Source of the DNA: Scleroderma bovista | Taxonomy: Eukaryota > Basidiomycota > Agaricomycetes > Boletales > Sclerodermataceae | DNA length: 64,000 bases | NCBI GenBank assembly: GCA_037178675.1 | Contig: JAYMGJ010000100.1 | Location: forward strand, 62,001 to 126,000 | Direction of reading: 5' to 3' | Part shown: positions 59,271 to 64,000 of the stretch, piece by piece | Layout: each line of letters opens with the position of its first letter | How positions within the stretch are numbered: position 1 is the stretch's first letter | Translations under genes and position numbers: made by a program | Notes under the pieces: generated by a model | What the model was told of the DNA's origin: nothing | Databases searched by the model: none | What the model saw: only the letters and a program-made list of their open reading frames with translations

Positions 59271-62199
59271 ATGCTCCGAGTCTTCCCAACGACGCGTCGA
59301 GGACTCTCTACCTCGATGTCGACCATGGCATCACCAAAGCTGCCCCGCCTGCCTGTGCCGGATCTCCATAAAACCATGGCCAAATACATGGAGTCTGTCC
59401 ACCCTGTCTTACTCCAGGATGAGCTCGACGGCGGTCCTCCCGTCATGGAAGCTCTCAGAAAACATGAGGACATTGTACGTTCCTTTCTAAATGGTCCTGG
59501 CCAAACAGCACATGCACGTCTGCTCGCATTGGACAAGGCGTCCCCCCACAACTGGCTAGACGACAACTTCTGGCTCAAGAAAACGTATCTTGAGTGGAGA
59601 GCCCCACTCCTCATAAACTCAAACTGGTGGCTAACTTTCGTCAACGATACCGATGTGCCGGAGAAGGTCATAACAGACCAAGGACAGGGGTTCACTCCAT
59701 GGCAGATCAGAAGGGCGGCCTGCTTGGTGCACGGCGTCCTCGATTTCAAACATAGAATGCAGTCGTGCGTTGTTTGTCTTGCGTTGCTAGACTTGTTCTG
59801 ACGCAATTATAGACAGGAATTATATCCCGATACCACACGTGTAGGTGTGTCCATCAATATGCTCAACTACGCAAACTGACATCATTCAGGGATCTGGTTG
59901 AGACGCTGCACATCTGCTATTTTCAATATTTGCCGCATTCCTCAACTAGGATGCGACACCCTTACTTCGCCCGCTGCCCCCACTTCTCCGTGGGCATCTA
60001 GTATCGTGGTCATGGCACACGACTTTTTCTATACCGTCCGCGTTGTCAACCCTGAAAGTGGTGCACCTTTGGATGTTGACGAAATCGAACGCGGCATCAG
60101 ATGTATAGTATTGGATGTACTGCGTAGAAAAGGGAAAGGTGAGACAGCGGTCAGGGTAGGAGTCTTGAGCTCTGATGAACGAGACGAGTGGGCTAAGGTC
60201 GGGCATTCCCCCCTCGGCAGCGGACGCAACTAATCTTTTGAAACAGAACTACACTCACCTCCGTTCCATTTCTCCAAAAAACGCCCATTCTTTAAATGCC
60301 ATCCATGAATCCCTCTTCGTCCTCTCCCTCGATCACTGGCCTGCACCATCCGCCTCAGAAGTTAACAAAGATTCAGCACTACTAACCTTCCCAACAGACA
60401 AGGCCGTACAACGGAATTGTCCGGTACGACCTGTGCCTTCAGAAGCCCGACAACAAGCTACAGCGCTACCAATGGGCACAGAAAGATCATCTTGTACATC
60501 CGACCTCGCCTTTTCCAATTCAGCACCACATGACCTCTTCGATCATCAGCAACGCACGCGTGCCTCCCCTGCACTACAAAATCGCTTCTTCGACAAACCT
60601 CTCCAACTGATAGTCGAACGTACCACGCGCGCTGGTGCCTGCGGGGAGCATGCACCTGTGGACGCGTTGGTCCCGAGTGTCTTATGTGAGTGGGCAATAG
60701 CAAGAGCTAGCGGAATTTCTCTTGTCGGGGGTATGGAAGAAGTGCCGCTTTCCCCAAGTGAAATAGCAAGGTTTAGCACTGGAAGCCATGAGGACGCCGG
60801 CTTGGCTGGTTGTGAAAAATGGGGGAGACTTGATTTCGATGCATCCCCTCAAATTGAAGTTGCAATTGCTGATGCTACGCATCGTGCCGAGAAGCTCGTC
60901 GCGGACTCGGACCATAATGTGTTTTACTTTACGGAGTTCGGTGGAGACGAGATGCGACGTATATGTAAGTCCACGATACCTCTGCGTTGCTTGCTGTGAA
61001 ATTAAGGAGACCCTCAGCAAACTACTCACCTGATGCGTTCGTTCAACTGGCGCTGCAGCTTGCGTACTATCGCCTTCATGGCCGTACGACGCCCGTGTAC
61101 GAGACTGCGCTCACGCGATCATTCCACCATGGTCGTACTGAAACCATACGGAGCCTCACGTATGAGACCTTCACGTTTGTGCGGATGTGCGGACCCCGGA
61201 AAGGCCGTTCTTGGCAGGGACATACTAATGAGCCGGGGAAGAAGCAACGGGATGGTCAACACAAAGTGGTAAGTGGTCTTTTCACCTGGCTCTGCGGTTC
61301 GGTTGACCTCGAACGCTAAGCACACTGTTCTAGAAGTCTCCGTCGTCACTTTTCACCCTCCTTACTTCTGCATTACGTGCACATGCGTCGTTAACTCGTG
61401 CAGCCGCCGCTGGCCGTGGTATTGACCGACACCTCTTAGGACTGCGGTGTGTCCTCGGCTCGGAGTGGGACTGGCTTGACAGTGTGCCGAAGACTCAGGA
61501 AAAATCTCTTTCGAATCGAGACGACGAAGCGTTGTCAGCAAGCACCAGCCAGACGACCCCAAGGGAACCTGTTGTTCTCTTTGAGCACCCCATTTTCTGG
61601 AAAAGCCAGACATGGCGACTAAGTACAAGCGGCCTAACAGAAGGATGGCACTTCCGCGGCACGGGGTGAGTGTCTTTCCATACAGCCTTCCGGCACTTAG
61701 AATCGCCTTCGGATTCCTCTTTAATGTATTTCCCCCCTGACATGGTCATGATTTACTCACCTTTTTCCCTGTTGTCAGATTCGGTGCACCATTCAACGAT
61801 GGATACGGCATCAACTGTGAGTATTTGATATCTGTCTCCCTCTATTGCTCAACGAACTTTTCCTTGCCCCCTATTTTCGCCCACATGACGTCTGTACATT
61901 TAGACCTTATCGCCCCCTCTTTGGTCAGGTTTTGCATCGACTCCAAGCATTCCTGCCCAACTACCTCAACACGGGCATTCATGACGCAGCTCACGCATGC
62001 ATTGAGGGACATGCAGGAAATTTGCTTGGATGCACAGAAGCGTGACGAGGAATCAGGAGAGGATAAAGGTAGTTGTATGACAGGAAATGTCCCAGAAGGT
62101 AACAGGACATCAAGTCATGGTGGTGGCGAGGGTGAACAGTCTAATGTGCTTCAAAGTGCCCACCGACCCAAGCAGGCGAATCTGTATGCACGACTTTAA
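59271..62199 (+). CDS. CAT2: Carnitine O-acetyltransferase with mitochondrial presequence and PTS1-like end
   Basis: Transfers acetyl groups between CoA and carnitine so that they can cross organelle membranes. Starts at ATG 59271 with a presequence-like [20 protein letters not shown], followed by [20 protein letters not shown], the family N-terminus. Landmarks are [82 protein letters not shown] and the catalytic [12 protein letters not shown] (His about 60645-60650). Near the end are [20 protein letters not shown] and a tail ending ARL at 62199, which fits the PTS1 consensus. At least six introns, including in the DWPAPS to RFFDKP interval, where I could not fix every splice site. Later Mets (59316, 59325) could start a form lacking the presequence. 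Confidence 0.93.
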
Positions 62200-62432
62200 A
62201 TAGACTTTCGCACTGGTTCTTGGGAATTTGTGTGGTGTGTGGGTGAGAAGATCTTGACCTGAACAGCACTATCTGGTTGGGAATTTGGATTGTGGAGCAT
62301 GCACTACATCTTGCTGCTACTGACACAAATATTCGTCTCGTTTTCCAAAAAGTATTGTTTGGATGAGCAATCAAGAGACGGTGGTATGAAGCGAACAAGT
62401 GTACCAGAAGAACTTCAGAAGAAAGTGTATGT
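62200..62432. other. Convergent 3' region between CAT2 and the helicase
   Basis: This stretch of 233 bp separates the two stop codons and presumably holds overlapping 3' UTRs. No gene is seen. Confidence 0.4.
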
Positions 62433-64000
62433 CTACGGGAGGTTTCCATTCGAAACATCCCTTTGATCTATCCACGCACCCGGTCCAAGGGAAGCCGCAA
62501 GCCGGCCAATTAAAGTACCCGATACTTGTGGGCTAGAAATGAAGGCACGACGCGTGCAAATGACCATGCTTTGTTTGCAACGAGTCAGCATCACGTTCGT
62601 GCGCCGCTCATTTTCAAGGAAACCGATATTCCGTGTGCGAACCACCGACACGATGATATGGTCGCCCTCATTACCTGTCTTTGTCAGAGACGGACTGTAG
62701 AAATCGACGGATACAACGGACCTTGGAACGAATCTACGTTGAATACTCTGTTCTCCCAGGGCAAGTCCGCATTCTTGAGGTCACTCTCGATGGCATTGCG
62801 CTGCGCATCATAGGGTGTAATAATGCGATAAGACTTATTCTGACCTTGATACAGACGCGCAAGACGGCAAACAATTATAACTTCTCCACGGTTCTTAGAA
62901 AGTACCTTCAGTATTACAGCATGGCGTTGTAAAACAAGACTTACCACCCAGCTGTGTCCTTGTTTAGCTTCATTTCCACCTTTGATGTCAATGAACCGAC
63001 AGGCTTTGCGGTCAGTGATATTGTGGCAAGTAGTCAATTGCCCGCGATAGACATTCTCTGAGATGAAGTCGCCAATAATGCATGGCATGCGGTCTAGAAT
63101 TCATGAGGTATGCAGGGTTAGAAAAGGGAGAACGCATACATTGTGTGTCCAAGAAAACCGCTTTCTTCAGTAGATGATCGAACTCGAAAACACTTTGGAG
63201 CCCACGGACTTCCTCCTGGCCATATGGAGCCACTGTGTAACAGAGTCAGTCACTGGTCATTGGTGAGGACAAAGACAAACACTGCTTGTTATCCCCGATG
63301 AAAACAATTTTCCTCAAAGTTGATGAAAAGCTGTGGATCACAGGGACATAATCTCCCACTTCAATTTGGCTAGCCTCGTCAAAGATAACTGTGTGTACCG
63401 GGACGACGTGAATGAATGCGGCAATGGAATGGCTTAATAACATGGACAGAGTGCACAATATAACTCTGGCACCCAGAAGTTGCTTTTCTGCTGCAACAAT
63501 GTCTTTGCTAAAGACATCAGAGCGGATGAAGCGCGGTTCGAGGATGTCTTCGTATAGATGTTCATGCCTATTGGAAGTCTTGAGGGAGAGCAAATCGGAG
63601 GGAAAACGAACACACCAATCAAAATGAAAATCTTTGGAAACCAATAATTTGAAATCATGGAAGCCGACCGCACAAAGCCTCTCAGCAATGTTCTTCACAG
63701 CAACATTGGACTGCGCAGCAATCCAAACTGAACGGTGGCGGTCTGCATGGTGGAAGCTGGTAACAGCGGCCGCGATGACTGTGGTCTTTCCTGTTCCCGG
63801 AGGACCATGGATCATTACTACCCGGTTCTCGTCATCAGACGACACAATCTTCTCGACTGCCACCTCCTGCGAAGGATTAAGAGAACGCCCTGGAAAATAT
63901 ATGTCTGGTTCAAGAATTCTGCGACCTTGCTTTAGCCATAACGTGCGCCCATGCGGAAGCCAGATGTGTTGGAAAAATGGTTGTGACAAGAGCGATGTTC
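62433..64000 (-). CDS. UPF1-like superfamily 1 helicase (5' end outside the window)
   Basis: C-terminal part of an SF1 helicase of the UPF1/SEN1/MOV10 group; the gene enters from beyond 64000. Motif I is VVMIHGPPGTGKTTVIAAAV (about 63785-63845), Ia WIAAQSNVAVKNIAERL, II VIFDEASQIEVGDYVPVI (about 63345-63400), III FIGDNKQC, IV FLDTQYRMPCIIGDFISENV (across an intron), V NVDSFQ joined to GNEGDHIIVSVVRTRNIGFL, and VI RRTNVMLTRCKQSMVICT. The 3' end is at 62433. These motifs favour an RNA or RNA/DNA helicase; the missing N-terminus prevents assignment to MOV10/SDE3, SEN1 or another branch. Convergent with CAT2. Confidence 0.88.

Overview
The window is nuclear DNA from a filamentous basidiomycete, most likely an Agaricomycete. 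Genes are dense, lie on both strands, and are broken by many short GT..AG introns (about 45-80 bp). Several encoded families have agaricomycete character: the GPI-anchored surface protein, the HGD-type kinase, and F-box/LRR-like sequence. I saw no rRNA, tRNA, CRISPR array, bacterial operon or intact transposon. Exon joins were inferred by hand from splice consensus, reading frame and family similarity, so inner exon edges are less certain than gene identities.

Layout. 0-3 kb (minus): a coiled-coil protein and a membrane-anchored metallophosphatase. 3.5-10 kb (minus): telomerase reverse transcriptase (TERT) followed head-to-tail by proteasome ATPase Rpt2, which is divergent from a Yip1-family Golgi protein (plus). 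11.7-18 kb: a periplasmic-binding-protein-like gene (plus), a large F-box-like protein (minus) and transcription factor Iws1/Spn1 (plus). 18-25 kb: a GPI-anchored surface protein, a peroxisomal citrate synthase, a TPR protein and a 90-residue membrane protein. 25-31 kb: a Ser/Pro-rich protein, a gene-poor stretch with an unusual pyrimidine-rich block and a diverged two-copy tandem repeat, then KEOPS subunit Pcc1. 31-40 kb: an Ebp1/PA2G4 homologue, a SAM methyltransferase, complex I subunit NDUFB8 and the repair nuclease Rad2/XPG. 40-44 kb: weak or decayed coding sequence, including LRR-like pieces. 44-52 kb: a Caf120/Skg3-like PH-domain protein, a DNAJC8/Spf31 co-chaperone and Cox11. 53-64 kb: a protein kinase, a MAPK-like pseudokinase, Rmi1, carnitine acetyltransferase and the 3' part of a UPF1-like helicase cut by the window edge.

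Themes. Genome maintenance recurs (TERT, Rad2/XPG, Rmi1, a telomere-linked KEOPS subunit, an SF1 helicase), as do mitochondrial and peroxisomal genes (NDUFB8, Cox11, citrate synthase, carnitine acetyltransferase). The last two are the two classical routes for moving acetyl units out of peroxisomes. This is not a gene cluster in the metabolic sense.

The most interesting observations are: (i) the Slt2-type MAPK paralogue whose ATP lysine, DFG aspartate and TXY phospho-acceptors are all replaced; (ii) the citrate synthase whose peroxisomal SKL signal sits in a tiny last exon behind a splice donor that itself supplies a stop codon when unspliced; (iii) a first coding exon of Rpt2 consisting only of ATG; and (iv) an intracellular solute-binding-protein-like gene.
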